A stretch of 64,000 bases of DNA from Variovorax sp. S12S4 (lineage in GTDB: Bacteria; Pseudomonadota; Gammaproteobacteria; Burkholderiales; Burkholderiaceae_C), in the NCBI RefSeq assembly GCF_023195515.1, contig NZ_JALPKR020000002.1, forward strand, positions 2,643,001 to 2,707,000. Direction: 5' to 3'. The position numbers and the translations under genes were made by a program. The notes beneath the pieces are model-generated. The model was given only the letters and a program-made list of their open reading frames with translations. It searched no databases and was not told where the DNA came from. This document shows positions 10,216 through 20,072 of this stretch, piece by piece; within the stretch, counting starts at the first letter, position 1; the number at the start of each line of letters is the position of its first letter.

Positions 10216-11654
10216 AGCACGCGATTCGTCATATTCACTTCGTGGGCGTCGGCGGCTCGGGCATGAGCGGCATTGCCGAAGTGCTGCTGAACCTGGGCTA
10301 CCGCATCACAGGCTCCGACCTGGCGGACAGCGCCACGCTGCGCCGGCTCGCGAGCCTGGGCATCGGTACCTTCGTGGGCCACGCGGCCGCGCACATCGAG
10401 GGCGCCGACGCCGTCGTGACCTCCACGGCGGTGCAGTCCGACAACCCCGAGGTGCTCGCCGCGCGCGAGAAGCGCATCCCGGTCGTGCCGCGCGCCATGA
10501 TGCTGGCCGAGCTGATGCGCCTGAAGCAGGGCATCGCGATTGCCGGCACGCACGGCAAGACCACCACCACCAGCCTGGTGGCGAGCGTGCTCGAAGCCGC
10601 CGGGCTCGACCCGACCTTCGTGATCGGCGGCCGCCTGAACAGCGCCGGCGCCAACGCACAGCTCGGCAGCGGCGACTACATCGTGGTGGAGGCCGATGAG
10701 TCGGACGCTTCGTTCCTGAACCTGCTGCCGGTGATGGCGGTGGTCACGAACATCGATGCCGACCACATGGAAACCTACGGGCACGACTTCGCGAAGCTCA
10801 AGAAGGCGTTCGTCGACTTCCTGCACCGCATGCCGTTCTACGGCGTGGCCATCTTGTGCACCGACGATCCGGCGGTGCGCGACATCGTCGGCGAGGTCAC
10901 CTGCCCGGTCACCAGCTACGGTTTCGACGAAGGCGCCCAGGTGCGCGCGGTCGACGTGCGCGCCGTGGGCGCGCAGATGCATTTCACGGCGCAGCGCCGC
11001 AACGGCGTCACGCTGCCCGACCTGCCCATCGTGCTGAACCTGCCTGGCGAGCACAACGTGCGCAACGCGCTCTCGGTGATCGCGGTGGCGGTGGAACTCG
11101 GCATTCCCGACGAAGCGGTGCAGCGCGGGCTGGCCGGCTTCAAGGGCGTGGGCCGCCGCTTCCAGAGCTACGGCGATGTGGCCGTGCAGGGGCAGGCCGG
11201 CGTGGATGCGCCGGGCACTTTCACCGTGATCGACGACTACGGCCATCATCCGGTCGAAATGGCCGCGACCATTGCCGCCGCGCGCGGCGCCTTCCCGGGC
11301 CGCCGGCTGGTGCTGGCCTTTCAGCCGCACCGCTACACCCGCACGCGCGACTGCTTCGAAGACTTCGTCAAGGTCATCGGCAATGCCGACGCGGTGCTGC
11401 TGGGCGAGGTGTACGCCGCCGGCGAGCCGCCCATCGTGGCCGCCGACGGCCGCTCGCTGGCGCGTGCCCTGCGCGTGGCAGGCAAGGTGGAGCCGGTGTT
11501 CGTGGACGACATCAACGCCATGCCGCAGGCCATTGCGGACAACGCGCGCGCCGGCGACGTGGTGCTTTGCATGGGCGCGGGCTCCATCGGCGCGGTGCCC
11601 GGCAAGGTGGTCGAACTTGCCACCGCAGCGCGCGGCGCGGAGGTTACCCAATGA
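10212..11654 (+). CDS. murC: UDP-MurNAc:L-alanine ligase MurC
   Basis: First peptide ligase of the pathway, attaching L-Ala to UDP-MurNAc. The 480 aa protein has the MurC N-terminal loop [14 protein letters not shown] (about 13-26), the ATP loop [10 protein letters not shown] (about 115-124), [10 protein letters not shown] and the C-terminal [19 protein letters not shown] motifs. Starts and stops overlap murG and ddl by 4 nt. A related recycling ligase, Mpl, is at 33829-35232. Confidence 0.97.
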   Translation: MKHAIRHIHFVGVGGSGMSGIAEVLLNLGYRITGSDLADSATLRRLASLGIGTFVGHAAAHIEGADAVVTSTAVQSDNPEVLAAREKRIPVVPRAMMLAELMRLKQGIAIAGTHGKTTTTSLVASVLEAAGLDPTFVIGGRLNSAGANAQLGSGDYIVVEADESDASFLNLLPVMAVVTNIDADHMETYGHDFAKLKKAFVDFLHRMPFYGVAILCTDDPAVRDIVGEVTCPVTSYGFDEGAQVRAVDVRAVGAQMHFTAQRRNGVTLPDLPIVLNLPGEHNVRNALSVIAVAVELGIPDEAVQRGLAGFKGVGRRFQSYGDVAVQGQAGVDAPGTFTVIDDYGHHPVEMAATIAAARGAFPGRRLVLAFQPHRYTRTRDCFEDFVKVIGNADAVLLGEVYAAGEPPIVAADGRSLARALRVAGKVEPVFVDDINAMPQAIADNARAGDVVLCMGAGSIGAVPGKVVELATAARGAEVTQ

Positions 11655-12622
11655 CTCTTCAAGATCCAAAGCAATTCGGCAAGGTGGCCGTGCTGTTCGG
11701 CGGAAGCTCCGCCGAGCGAGAAATTTCCCTCATGTCGGGCAACGGCGTGCTCGAGGCCCTGCGCTCGCGCGGCGTCGATGCGCATGCCTTCGATCCGTCG
11801 GAGCGCGATCTGGTCGAGCTTCGGCGCGACGGCTTTGCGCGCTGCTTCATCGCGCTGCACGGGCGGCATGGCGAAGACGGCACGGTGCAGGGCGCGCTCG
11901 AGCTGCTCGGCATTCCCTACACCGGCTCGGGCGTGATGGCTTCCAGCGTGGCCATGGACAAAGTTATGACCAAGCGCATCTGGCAGGCCGATGGGCTGCC
12001 GACGCCGAAATACGTGCGCCTGGCTTTCGATCAGCAAAGCCGCGAACAGATTCGCGCCGTGCCCGACGTGCTGGGCCTGCCGCTGATCGTGAAGCCACCG
12101 CGCGAGGGCTCGTCCATCGGCGTGACCAAGGTCGAGGGCTACTCGCAGATGCAGGACGCCGTGGCGCTTTCGGCCAAATACGACGCCGATGTGCTGTGCG
12201 AGGAATTCATCGAGGGCGAGGAAGTGACCTGCGCCGTGCTCGGCCAGGGGCTCGATGCGCGCGCGCTGCCCGTGGTGCGCATTGCCGCACCCGAAGGCGC
12301 CTACGACTACCAGAACAAGTATTTCACCGACGACGTGAAGTACCACTGCCCGAGCGGCCTCGCCGAAGCCGAGGAGCGCGAGATCCAGCGCATCACGCTG
12401 GTCGCGTACCACACGCTCGGTTGCCGCGGCTGGGGCCGTGCCGACGTGATGATTCGCGCGAGCGACCGCAAGCCCTTCCTGCTCGAGATGAACACCTCGC
12501 CCGGCATGACCAGCCACTCGCTGGTGCCGATGTCGGCGCGCGCATCGGGCATTGCCTACGAAGACCTGTGCCTGCGCGTGCTGACCTCGGCTTCGCTGGA
12601 CTCCACAGGGGGAACGCAATAG
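11651..12622 (+). CDS. ddl: D-alanine--D-alanine ligase
   Basis: ATP-grasp ligase producing the D-Ala-D-Ala dipeptide used by MurF. The 323 aa protein shows [14 protein letters not shown] near the N-terminus, [12 protein letters not shown], the ATP-grasp loop [10 protein letters not shown], and the metal-binding C-terminal part GRADVMIR...[11 protein letters not shown]. The ATG at 11651 overlaps the murC stop. Its position between murC and ftsQ matches the DdlB paralogue of other proteobacteria. The frame is open further upstream, but only as a shadow of murC. Confidence 0.95.
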   Translation: MTLQDPKQFGKVAVLFGGSSAEREISLMSGNGVLEALRSRGVDAHAFDPSERDLVELRRDGFARCFIALHGRHGEDGTVQGALELLGIPYTGSGVMASSVAMDKVMTKRIWQADGLPTPKYVRLAFDQQSREQIRAVPDVLGLPLIVKPPREGSSIGVTKVEGYSQMQDAVALSAKYDADVLCEEFIEGEEVTCAVLGQGLDARALPVVRIAAPEGAYDYQNKYFTDDVKYHCPSGLAEAEEREIQRITLVAYHTLGCRGWGRADVMIRASDRKPFLLEMNTSPGMTSHSLVPMSARASGIAYEDLCLRVLTSASLDSTGGTQ

Positions 12623-12624
12623 CC

Positions 12625-13413
12625 ATGGCCGACAGCATCCAGGCGCCGTTCGACGTCAAGCTCATGAACATCGTCTCGAACCTCGCGTTCGCGGTGGTGG
12701 CGCTCATGCTGCTTGCGGCGGGCGCATGGTGGGTGCTGCGGCAGCCGTTCTTTCCCATTGCCGGCATCAAGGTCGACGGCGACGTGACGCACAACAACGA
12801 AGTGACCCTGCGCGCCAACGTGGCGCCACAGCTCTCGGGCAACTTCTTCACGGTCGATCTCGCCCGTGCAAGAACGGCCTTCGAGTCGGTGCCCTGGGTG
12901 CGCAAGGCGGTGGTGCGGCGCGAGTTTCCGAACAAGCTGCGCGTCACCCTGACCGAGCAGGTGCCCGTGGCCAACTGGGGCGACGAAGCAGGCTCGAAGC
13001 TGATCAACAGCTTTGGCGACGTGTTCGAAGCCAACGTGGCCGAGGTGGACGACCGCCTGCCGCGGCTCGACGGTCCCATCGAGCAGGCCGGGCAGGTGCT
13101 GGGCATGTACCGCGTGATTGCGCCGATTTTCCAGCCCTACGACTTCAGCGTCGACGAGCTCACGCTTTCGAGCCGGGGCAGCTGGAAGGTGGTGCTGAAC
13201 AGCGGCGCCGAGATCGAGCTTGGCCGCGGGCAGCCCGAAGAGGTGGCCGCCCGTGCGCAGCGTTTCCTGAAAACCGTGACCCAGGTCGCGGGCCAATACC
13301 ACCGCACCGCGGCGGACGTCGAAGGGGCCGATCTGCGCCACAACGATGCCTATGCGTTGCGCCTTCGTGGCGTCACCACGGTCGTTACCGACCCGAAGAC
13401 CAAGAAGAAGTAA
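12625..13413 (+). CDS. ftsQ: Cell division protein FtsQ
   Basis: Bitopic divisome protein linking early and late division proteins through FtsB/FtsL. The 262 aa product has a short cytoplasmic tail, one membrane segment (about residues 17-38, FAVVALMLLAAGAWWVL), a POTRA domain starting at FFPIAGIKVDGDV, and an FtsQ beta domain reaching the basic tail KTKKK. The ATG lies 2 nt after the ddl stop, with a purine-rich GGGGGAA tract (from about 12608) upstream. Confidence 0.94.
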   Translation: MADSIQAPFDVKLMNIVSNLAFAVVALMLLAAGAWWVLRQPFFPIAGIKVDGDVTHNNEVTLRANVAPQLSGNFFTVDLARARTAFESVPWVRKAVVRREFPNKLRVTLTEQVPVANWGDEAGSKLINSFGDVFEANVAEVDDRLPRLDGPIEQAGQVLGMYRVIAPIFQPYDFSVDELTLSSRGSWKVVLNSGAEIELGRGQPEEVAARAQRFLKTVTQVAGQYHRTAADVEGADLRHNDAYALRLRGVTTVVTDPKTKKK

Positions 13414-13436
13414 ATAGCGAATACCGAGGACATTCA

Positions 13437-14666
13437 ATGCCCAAAGAATACAAAGACCTGGTTGTCGGACTCGACATCGGCACCGCCAAGGTGATGGTGG
13501 TGGTGGCCGAGGTGCTGCCCGGCGGTGAACTCAAGCTGGCCGGGCTCGGCATTGCGCCGAGCAACGGCCTGAAGCGCGGCGTGGTGGTGAACATCGACGC
13601 CACCGTGCAGAGCATCCAGCAGGCCCTGAAAGAGGCCGAGCTGATGGCCGACTGCAAGATCAGCCGCGTCTACACGGGCATTACCGGCAGCCACATCCGC
13701 GGCATCAACTCGAGCGGCATGGTGGCCGTGAAGGACAAGGAAGTGACGCCCGCCGACGTGGCCCGCGTGGTGGAAACCGCGCGAGCCATCAACATTTCGA
13801 GCGACCAGCGCCTGTTGCTGGTGGAGCCGCAGGAGTTCGTGATCGACGGCCAGGACGTGAAGGAGCCTATCGGCATGAGCGGCATGCGGCTCGAAGCCAA
13901 GGTGCACATCGTGACCGGTGCGCAGAGCGCGGCTGAGAACATCATCAAGTGCGTGCGCCGCTGCGGCCTGGAGGTCGACCAGCTGATGCTGAACCCGCTG
14001 GCCTCGAGCCAGGCGGTGCTGACCGAAGACGAGCGCGAGCTTGGCGTGGTGCTGGTGGACATTGGCGCGGGCACGACCGACGTGGCCATCTTCACCAACG
14101 GCGCGATTCGCCACACGGCTGTGATTCCGATCGCGGGCGACCTGATCACCAGCGACATCGCCATGGCGCTGCGCACGCCCACCAAGGACGCGGAAGACAT
14201 CAAGGTCGAGAACGGCTATGCCAAGCAGCTCCTGGCCGACCCCGACACGCAGGTGGAAGTGCCCGGCCTCGGCGACCGCGGCCCGCGCATGCTGAGCAAG
14301 CAGGCACTGGCCGGCGTGATCGAGCCGCGCATCGAAGAAATCTTTTCGCTCGTGCAGCAGGTGGTGCGCGAGTCGGGCTACGAAGAGGTGCTGTCGTCGG
14401 GCGTGGTGCTCACGGGCGGCAGCGCCGTGATGCCAGGCATGGTCGAGCTTGGCGAAGACATCTTCCTGAAGCCGGTGCGGCGCGGCATTCCGAAGTATTC
14501 GAGCGCGTTGTCCGACATGGTCGCGCAGCCGCGCGCCGCCACTGTGATGGGTTTGCTCGAAGAAGCGCGCTTCGCACGCATGCGCGGCTTCAAGGTCGCG
14601 CAGAAGAACGGATCCGTAAAGACTGCGTTCGGACGTTTCAAGGACTTCATCGTGGGGAACTTCTGA
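13437..14666 (+). CDS. ftsA: Cell division protein FtsA
   Basis: Actin-like protein that anchors FtsZ filaments to the membrane and recruits later division proteins. The 409 aa product has the actin-fold phosphate loops VVGLDIGTAKVMVVV (N-terminus) and VLVDIGAGTTDVAIF (about 205), the SHS2 (1C) domain between them, and a C-terminal amphipathic membrane-targeting helix, FGRFKDFIVGNF. A GAGGA box at 13426-13430 supports ATG 13437. It is followed by a 169-nt gap before ftsZ. Confidence 0.97.
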   Translation: MPKEYKDLVVGLDIGTAKVMVVVAEVLPGGELKLAGLGIAPSNGLKRGVVVNIDATVQSIQQALKEAELMADCKISRVYTGITGSHIRGINSSGMVAVKDKEVTPADVARVVETARAINISSDQRLLLVEPQEFVIDGQDVKEPIGMSGMRLEAKVHIVTGAQSAAENIIKCVRRCGLEVDQLMLNPLASSQAVLTEDERELGVVLVDIGAGTTDVAIFTNGAIRHTAVIPIAGDLITSDIAMALRTPTKDAEDIKVENGYAKQLLADPDTQVEVPGLGDRGPRMLSKQALAGVIEPRIEEIFSLVQQVVRESGYEEVLSSGVVLTGGSAVMPGMVELGEDIFLKPVRRGIPKYSSALSDMVAQPRAATVMGLLEEARFARMRGFKVAQKNGSVKTAFGRFKDFIVGNF

Positions 14667-14835
14667 GCATGAATCACTCCCCACTCTGGCTCGCACGTGG
14701 CGGTCCCCCATTGCATTTCAACGAGCGATGGCGGCGCACAGGTCCACCGCCACGACGACGGCTACGTTGAACTCGTCAAGACACCAGAAAAATTCATAGA
14801 TACACAACGGCAACTGCAAATTCAAGGAGTTAGAA

Positions 14836-16056
14836 ATGACCATCGAAATGATCGAAGTCGAAGAATTCAACCAAGGCACTCAGATCAAGGTGATCGGAGT
14901 CGGCGGCGGTGGCGGCAATGCCGTCGCTCACATGATGGAGCGCGGCGTGCAGGGCGTTCAGTTCGTCTGCGCCAACACCGACGCGCAGGCGCTCCAGCGC
15001 AGCAACGCACACAAGATCATTCAGCTGGGCACAAGCGGCCTGGGCGCGGGCAGCAAGCCCGACAAGGGCCGTGACGCGGCCGAAGCCGCGGTGGACGATA
15101 TTCGCGCAGCCATCGACGGCGCGCACATGCTCTTCATCACGGCTGGCATGGGCGGCGGCACCGGCACCGGCGCCGCACCCGTGATCGCACGCGTGGCAAA
15201 GGAAATGGGCATCCTCACCGTGGGCGTGGTGACCAAGCCCTTCGACTGGGAAGGCGGTCGCCGCATGACCAACGCCGACGCCGGCCTGGCCGAGCTCGAG
15301 GCGAATGTCGACTCGCTGATCGTGGTGCTCAACGAGAAGCTGCTCGACGTGCTGGGCGAGGACATCACCCAGGACGAAGCCTTCGCGCATGCGAACGACG
15401 TGCTGAAGAACGCCGTGGGCGGCATCTCGGAAATCATCAACGAGTACGGCGGCGTGAACGTCGACTTCGAAGACGTGCGCACCGTGATGGGCGAGCCAGG
15501 CAAGGCCATGATGGGCACCGCAGCCGCTGCCGGCCCGGACCGCGCCCGCATCGCCGCCGAACAGGCCGTGGCCTGCCCGCTGCTCGAAGGCATCGACCTC
15601 TCGGGTGCCAAGGGCGTGCTGGTGCTGGTGACCGCGTCGAAGGGTTCGCTGAAGCTGAACGAGTCGAAGCTCGCGATGAACACCATCCGCGCCTACGCCT
15701 CGCCCGATGCGCACGTGATCTACGGCGCCGCCTACGACGAGAGCCTGGGCGACGAAATGCGCGTGACCGTGGTGGCCACCGGCCTCTCGCGCGCCGACGC
15801 ACGCCGCCAGGCACCGACGCTCGAAGTGATCCGCACCGGCACCGACAACATCCCGTTCAACGTGCCCACGCTCGGCGGCACGGGCCATGCAGGCCACGGT
15901 GGCCACGGCGTGAGCCAGCCCAACTACGACGGCATGGCGGTTCCCAGCGTGTGGCGTACCAACCGCACAATGGCCGCGGCCAAGGTGGACGCGCTGTCTT
16001 CGGGCGGCATGGACGACTTCGAGATCCCCGCATTCCTGCGCCGTCAGGCTGACTGA
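14836..16056 (+). CDS. ftsZ: Cell division GTPase FtsZ
   Basis: Tubulin homologue that forms the Z ring. The 406 aa protein contains the GTP-binding signature GGGTGTGAAP (about 108-117), GVGGGGGNAVAHM near residue 21, and the synergy-loop aspartate region. A His/Gly-rich variable linker (HAGHGGHGVSQ) follows. The last residues, DDFEIPAFLRRQAD, match the conserved C-terminal peptide that binds FtsA and ZipA. A strong AAGGAG box (about 14823-14828) precedes ATG 14836. The 169-nt leader after ftsA is a plausible promoter region (TTGAAC at 14767-14772), but I see no convincing -10 at the right spacing. Confidence 0.98.
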   Translation: MTIEMIEVEEFNQGTQIKVIGVGGGGGNAVAHMMERGVQGVQFVCANTDAQALQRSNAHKIIQLGTSGLGAGSKPDKGRDAAEAAVDDIRAAIDGAHMLFITAGMGGGTGTGAAPVIARVAKEMGILTVGVVTKPFDWEGGRRMTNADAGLAELEANVDSLIVVLNEKLLDVLGEDITQDEAFAHANDVLKNAVGGISEIINEYGGVNVDFEDVRTVMGEPGKAMMGTAAAAGPDRARIAAEQAVACPLLEGIDLSGAKGVLVLVTASKGSLKLNESKLAMNTIRAYASPDAHVIYGAAYDESLGDEMRVTVVATGLSRADARRQAPTLEVIRTGTDNIPFNVPTLGGTGHAGHGGHGVSQPNYDGMAVPSVWRTNRTMAAAKVDALSSGGMDDFEIPAFLRRQAD

Positions 16057-16070
16057 GGCCGGGCCACCGA

Positions 16071-16165
16071 ACGCAGAGGGCACGAAGGTTCGCAAGGGGT
16101 ACGGGGAAGACCTGAAAGGGACTTCCGCCGCCCTAGGCGCTGCGTTCGCTTCGTGCCCTTTGCGT
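16071..16165. repeat. Long imperfect inverted repeat between ftsZ and lpxC
   Basis: Arms 16071-16087 (acgcagagggcacgaag) and 16149-16165 are reverse complements except one position, which would be a G-U pair in RNA, giving a 17-bp stem around a 61-nt loop. The loop holds a smaller GGAAG/CTTCC pairing. There is no T-run, so it is not a standard terminator. It may be a REP-like dispersed element or a 3' stem protecting the ftsZ message; copy number elsewhere in the genome would decide. Confidence 0.75.
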
Positions 16166-16244
16166 CCATCGCCCCGCTTGAAATAGAACCTATGTCTATC
16201 GGTGCCATAGCGAGGGGCATAGGCCGCCATGCCCGTCGCCCGCC

Positions 16245-16250
16245 TAAAAT
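16245..16250 (+). promoter_or_regulatory. Probable -10 element of lpxC (leaderless start)
   Basis: TAAAAT lies 7 nt before the GTG start of lpxC, with no Shine-Dalgarno between them. If used, the transcript would begin at or next to the start codon. No good -35 hexamer is seen 17 nt upstream. Confidence 0.45.
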
Positions 16251-16257
16251 CGCGGGC

Positions 16258-17181
16258 GTGCTGCAACAAAGAACTCTCAAGTCGATCAGCCGCGCCGTGG
16301 GCGTGGGGCTTCACAGCGGACAGCGCGTGGAGCTCACGCTGCGCCCGGCTCCGTCGGACACGGGCATCGTGTTCCGGCGCGTCGACCTGCCCGAGCCGGT
16401 CGACATCCGCATGACCGCCGAGGCGGTGACCGACACGCGCCTGGCTTCCACCGTTTCTACTGGCGGCGCGAAAGTGCAGACGGTCGAACACCTGATGTCG
16501 GCCTGCGCAGGCCTGGGCATCGACAACCTCTACATCGACATCACGGCCGACGAAGTGCCGATCCTCGACGGATCGGCCTCGTCGTTCGTGTTCTTGCTGC
16601 AAAGCGCGGGCATCGAGCTGCAGAAGGCGCCGCGCCGCTTCATTCGCGTAACCCGCAAGGTCGAGGTGCGCGAAGGCGAGGGCGCCAACGAGAAGTGGGC
16701 GAGCCTTGAGCCGTACCACGGCTACAAGCTGAGCTTCGAGATCGACTTCGACCATCGCGTGGTCAACTCCACCGGCCAGCGCGTGGAGTTCGACCTGGGC
16801 AAGGATTCCTACAGCCGCGACATTGCGCGCGCCCGCACCTTCGGCTTCACGAAGGAAGTCGAGTACATGCGCAGCAAGGGCCTGGCGCTCGGCGGCGGGC
16901 TGGACAACGCCATCGTGATGGACGACACCAAGGTGCTCAATGCCGGCGGGCTGCGCTACGACGACGAGTTCGTGAAGCACAAGATTCTTGATGCGATGGG
17001 CGACCTGTACATCATCGGCAAGCCGCTGCTCGCGGCGTACACCGCGTTCCGGTCGGGCCACGCGCTCAACAACAAGCTGCTGCGCGAACTGCTGGCGAAT
17101 AGCGATGCCTATGAGGTCGTGACTTTCGAAGACGAGAAGCGCGCACCGCGCGGTTTCGGCGAAGTGGCGCGGGCCTGGTAG
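16258..17181 (+). CDS. lpxC: UDP-3-O-acyl-N-acetylglucosamine deacetylase LpxC
   Basis: Zinc amidase catalysing the committed step of lipid A synthesis. From the GTG at 16258 the protein is 307 aa and begins [20 protein letters not shown], the usual LpxC N-terminus. The zinc-binding TVEHLMSA histidine and the HKILDAMGD histidine/aspartate are present, as is FRSGHALNN near the C-terminus. The frame is open upstream to 16153, but that extension is not LpxC-like and crosses the inverted repeat, so GTG is preferred. lpxC follows ftsZ in many proteobacterial dcw clusters. Confidence 0.95.
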   Translation: MLQQRTLKSISRAVGVGLHSGQRVELTLRPAPSDTGIVFRRVDLPEPVDIRMTAEAVTDTRLASTVSTGGAKVQTVEHLMSACAGLGIDNLYIDITADEVPILDGSASSFVFLLQSAGIELQKAPRRFIRVTRKVEVREGEGANEKWASLEPYHGYKLSFEIDFDHRVVNSTGQRVEFDLGKDSYSRDIARARTFGFTKEVEYMRSKGLALGGGLDNAIVMDDTKVLNAGGLRYDDEFVKHKILDAMGDLYIIGKPLLAAYTAFRSGHALNNKLLRELLANSDAYEVVTFEDEKRAPRGFGEVARAW

Positions 17182-17213
17182 CAGGCAGGTTCTTCAGTTC
17201 CTCGTTTCACGCA

Positions 17214-17390
17214 ATGCTTGTCTTCCGCTGGGCCATCCTGCTGCTTCTGCTGGTGGCGGGCGTGTCGTTCGCGTTCTATGCCGGAACCGGGCAGGTCAAG
17301 TACCGGCGCTTCGGTTGGATCGTGCTCAAGTGGACGCTGCTCGCGGCGTTCGGTTTCTTTGCGGTGCTGATTGCGGAGCGCGTGGCCTAG
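17214..17390 (+). CDS. Small two-span membrane protein, unknown function
   Basis: A 58-codon ORF follows lpxC by 32 nt on the same strand. The peptide has two hydrophobic spans (about residues 5-22, WAILLLLLVAGVSFAFYA, and 38-53, LKWTLLAAFGFFAVLI) joined by a short basic loop, VKYRRFGW, so both ends probably face the same side of the membrane. Coding composition and the K/R-rich loop look real, and Burkholderiales genomes often carry such a small protein. There is no strong ribosome binding site. It converges on ruvC. Function is not recognisable. Confidence 0.6.
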   Translation: MLVFRWAILLLLLVAGVSFAFYAGTGQVKYRRFGWIVLKWTLLAAFGFFAVLIAERVA

Positions 17391-17442
17391 CCTGGTAGCG
17401 GGCTTGGCTCGCACCACGCCGTTGACGGGCGCCTGAACAGCG

Positions 17443-17991
17443 CTACCTCGAGCGGCCTTGCCGGTAGGTGCCGGCGTGCGTTTTCGACAGATCGGCCGCT
17501 TCGGCCAGCCGTGCCATCGAACGGCCCACCTGCGCATGGGTGATGGCAATGCCCAACGCGTCGGCCGCGTCCGCACCGGGCAGGCCCGGTAGGTCGAGCA
17601 GGCGCTTCACCATTTCCTGCACCTGTGCCTTGGCAGCCTGGCCGTGGCCGGCCACGGCCTTCTTCATTTGCAGCGCGGTGTATTCGGCCACCGTGAGCTT
17701 GCTGTTCACCAGCGAGGTCACGCAGGCGCCGCGCGCCTGGCCGAGCAGTAGTGTCGACTGCGGGTTGACGTTGACGAAAATGATTTCGACCGCCGAAGCG
17801 TCGGGCTGGTAGCGCTCGGCGATTTCGGCGATGCCGTCGAACAGCACCTTGAGGCGCGCCGGCAGGTTGCCGCTGCCCAGGTGCCGCGTGCTGATGGTGC
17901 CGCTTGCCACGTAGCGCAGCGCATGGCCGTCCGCATCCACCACGCCGAAGCCGGTGGTGAGAAGGCCGGGGTCGATGCCGAGAATGCGCAT
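17443..17991 (-). CDS. ruvC: Holliday junction resolvase RuvC
   Basis: Endonuclease resolving Holliday junctions together with RuvAB. The 182 aa protein starts [17 protein letters not shown], with the first catalytic aspartate in GIDPG. It continues with the conserved acidic [12 protein letters not shown] region and the C-terminal [12 protein letters not shown] aspartates. The ATG at 17991 is chosen because the extra upstream sequence in frame is not RuvC-like. Neither ruvA nor ruvB is adjacent. The gene sits 4 nt downstream of the CdsA-like gene and may share its transcript. Confidence 0.96.
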   Translation of the reverse strand: MRILGIDPGLLTTGFGVVDADGHALRYVASGTISTRHLGSGNLPARLKVLFDGIAEIAERYQPDASAVEIIFVNVNPQSTLLLGQARGACVTSLVNSKLTVAEYTALQMKKAVAGHGQAAKAQVQEMVKRLLDLPGLPGADAADALGIAITHAQVGRSMARLAEAADLSKTHAGTYRQGRSR

Positions 17992-17995
17992 GTGG

Positions 17996-18985
17996 TCAGA
18001 CGTTGAAGTACCAGCGGATCGAATGGAAGAAGATGGGCGCCGCAAAACACAGCGCATCCACACGGTCGAGCAGGCCATTGGCGCCGGTCACGCCCACGCC
18101 TTTCTTGCCCCAGTTGGGAATACCGCGGTCGCGCTTGAGCGCCTTCATCACCAGGTGGCCCATGGAGCCCGCGATGCAGGCGATGAACGACACGGCAAGC
18201 GCCTGGCCGAACTTGAACGGAGTGATGAACGAGAACAGCGCTCCCACCAGGCTGGCCACCGTGATGCCGATGCCCCAGCTGGTCCAGTTGAAGCTGCGGC
18301 TCACGTTGGGTGCAAAGGGCTTGCGCTGCGTGCGGCGCGAGATCACGTGCTGCACCAGCACCGAGGTCTGCACCACGAACACCAGGAAGAACACGAGGAA
18401 TGCGCTCTTGCCTTCGTAGCCCGGAAAGCTCAGGAGCAGTAGCGCCGGCACGTGGCTCATGCCGTAGACGCAGACCATGATGCCCCACTGCAGCTTGGCG
18501 TTGCGCTCGAGAAAGTGGCTGGGATCGTTGGCGAGTGCGCTTGCGACCGGAATCGCAAGAAACACGTAGACCGGAATGAAGACGGTGAACAGGTCGAAGC
18601 GCGCAGTGGCCACGAGCCAGAACTGGATCGGCAGCACCACGAAGAAGGCCAGGATCAGGCTGCGGTGGTCGCCGCGGCGTGTGGGCGAGAGGGTGATGAA
18701 CTCGCGCAGCGCGAAGAAGGCGATGAGCGCGAACAGCACGGTGGCCACGGTTTCGCCCAAGGCCCAGCCAACCCAGAACACGATGACCATGAACCAGGTG
18801 GTGCCCAGCAGTTTGCGGTAGTGGGCGAGCTCGGCTTGCCATGCGGCGTCGTGTACGGGGTTTCGGCGTTCCCTGAAGCTCAGGAAGAGCGCCGCTGTGC
18901 TTGCGATCACGAGCAGGCCGAAGACGATGAGGAACAGGGTCGCGACTTGCTGGGTCGGAGTGAGGCTGCGCAGGAACTGGTTCAT
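17996..18985 (-). CDS. Phosphatidate cytidylyltransferase family membrane protein (CdsA-like)
   Basis: Polytopic 329 aa protein with about eight membrane segments. The C-terminal segment [16 protein letters not shown]...[10 protein letters not shown] fits the CTP:phosphatidate cytidylyltransferase signature (K-R-D and D-R-x-D with the metal-binding aspartates), so it probably converts phosphatidic acid to CDP-diacylglycerol. The usual HGG triplet appears as TGANG, as in YnbB-type members; a paralogue elsewhere in the chromosome may be the housekeeping CdsA. It lies downstream of a PlsC-like gene that would make its substrate. Confidence 0.8.
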   Translation of the reverse strand: MNQFLRSLTPTQQVATLFLIVFGLLVIASTAALFLSFRERRNPVHDAAWQAELAHYRKLLGTTWFMVIVFWVGWALGETVATVLFALIAFFALREFITLSPTRRGDHRSLILAFFVVLPIQFWLVATARFDLFTVFIPVYVFLAIPVASALANDPSHFLERNAKLQWGIMVCVYGMSHVPALLLLSFPGYEGKSAFLVFFLVFVVQTSVLVQHVISRRTQRKPFAPNVSRSFNWTSWGIGITVASLVGALFSFITPFKFGQALAVSFIACIAGSMGHLVMKALKRDRGIPNWGKKGVGVTGANGLLDRVDALCFAAPIFFHSIRWYFNV

Positions 18986-19150
18986 GTCAGTTTTCCTTCG
19001 CGCGTTGTTGGGGACTGCGTTCTAGGCGCTGTTGTTCGGGGCTTGTGCAAAGGCCACCGGGTACTCCCCTCCGCGAATGTCCCCCGTCGGCGGGTGCGCG
19101 TCCCGAAGACGGCCCGCAAAAAAACACCACGCAAAGCAAAAGCCTTCATT

Positions 19151-20072
19151 TCAAACATCGCGCAAAGCAATCACCGCAGCACGCGCGCGATCGAGGAAAG
19201 GGCGGCGCTCTTCGCCTTCTTCCACGCGGATTGGCGCACCGAAGGTCACGGAACACAGGATCGGCACCGGCACGATCTCGCCCTTGGGCATGACGCGCTG
19301 CACGTTGTCGATCCATGCCGGCACCAGCACCACTTCGGGAAACATCGTCGCGAGTGTGTAAAGGCCGGACTTGAACTTCTGCGGCTCGCCCGTGTGGCCG
19401 CGTGTGCCTTCGGGAAAGATGATGATCGAGTCGCCGCTGCGCAGCGCTTCGACCAAGGGTGCGAGCGGGTCAGGGGCGGGAGCTGCAGTAGCGGGCTCGG
19501 ACGGCTCTGCCTCCGCCATCACGGCCGGCGGTTCGACAGGGGTGCGGCCGGCGGGGGAGGCGGTGGCGCCGGAAGATCGAGCCGCCCTTGCACTTCGTCG
19601 AACGCCTCGGGGTGACATCGACGATAGGCGATGCGATCGGCGCCGTCGGTGCTACAGGCAGCAACGGCTCCATCGAAGGCTCGATGCGCTCGGCGTGCGG
19701 TGCAACGGAATTTCGCACGGGCGCCGGTGGCGCTTCGGGTTCCGCCGGTGGTGCGTTCGAGCCCGGTGCCGTGGCCGCACGTTCCACATACACCGCGTTG
19801 AACACCTCGGTCGTGATCCATCGCTTGAACGGCGTATTGGCCCAGTAGTCGCGCGCCGCAATGGGCCGGGTGATGCTGCGCAGTTCCTCGGGCAGGGCGG
19901 CCCAGATCATCACGAGGTCGGCGTGGCTCTGGTGATTGGCGAAATAGATGCGCTGCTCGGCCTTGGGCGGGCAGCCGTACCAGCGTGCCTGGGCCCCCGT
20001 GAGCAACCGGACGATTCCCAACAACAACCAACCTGTGAGCTTTGCCAGCATGGGCGCGATGATACGGGGCAT
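19151..20072 (-). CDS. 1-acyl-glycerol-3-phosphate acyltransferase (PlsC-like), frame interrupted twice
   Basis: Membrane-associated acyltransferase of phosphatidic acid synthesis. The N-terminal part (ATG 20072) has a hydrophobic anchor, the catalytic HxxxxD motif in NHQSHAD, and motif II around KRWITTEVFNAVYVER. The C-terminal part, in another frame, has FPEGTRG (motif III) and VLVPAWIDN (motif IV). Between them is an Ala/Pro-rich linker of roughly 110 residues. One missing base in each of two G4 runs (19609-19612 and 19539-19542, + strand) accounts for both frame changes; the middle frame reads PEAFDEVQGRLDLPAPPPPPP. Restoring both bases gives exactly 307 aa. The start overlaps the divergent gene at 20071 by 2 nt; an alternative start is 20051. 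Confidence 0.75.

Noticed and set aside
14667..14835. Small gene between ftsA and ftsZ (ATG 14669 or the frame from 14697)
   Set aside because: The frames run into ftsZ out of phase, have no ribosome binding site or hydrophobic/charged pattern, and are better read as the ftsZ leader.
16153..16257. 35-residue N-terminal extension of LpxC from ATG 16153
   Set aside because: The extension starts inside the inverted repeat and is unlike LpxC. The GTG at 16258 gives the normal N-terminus.
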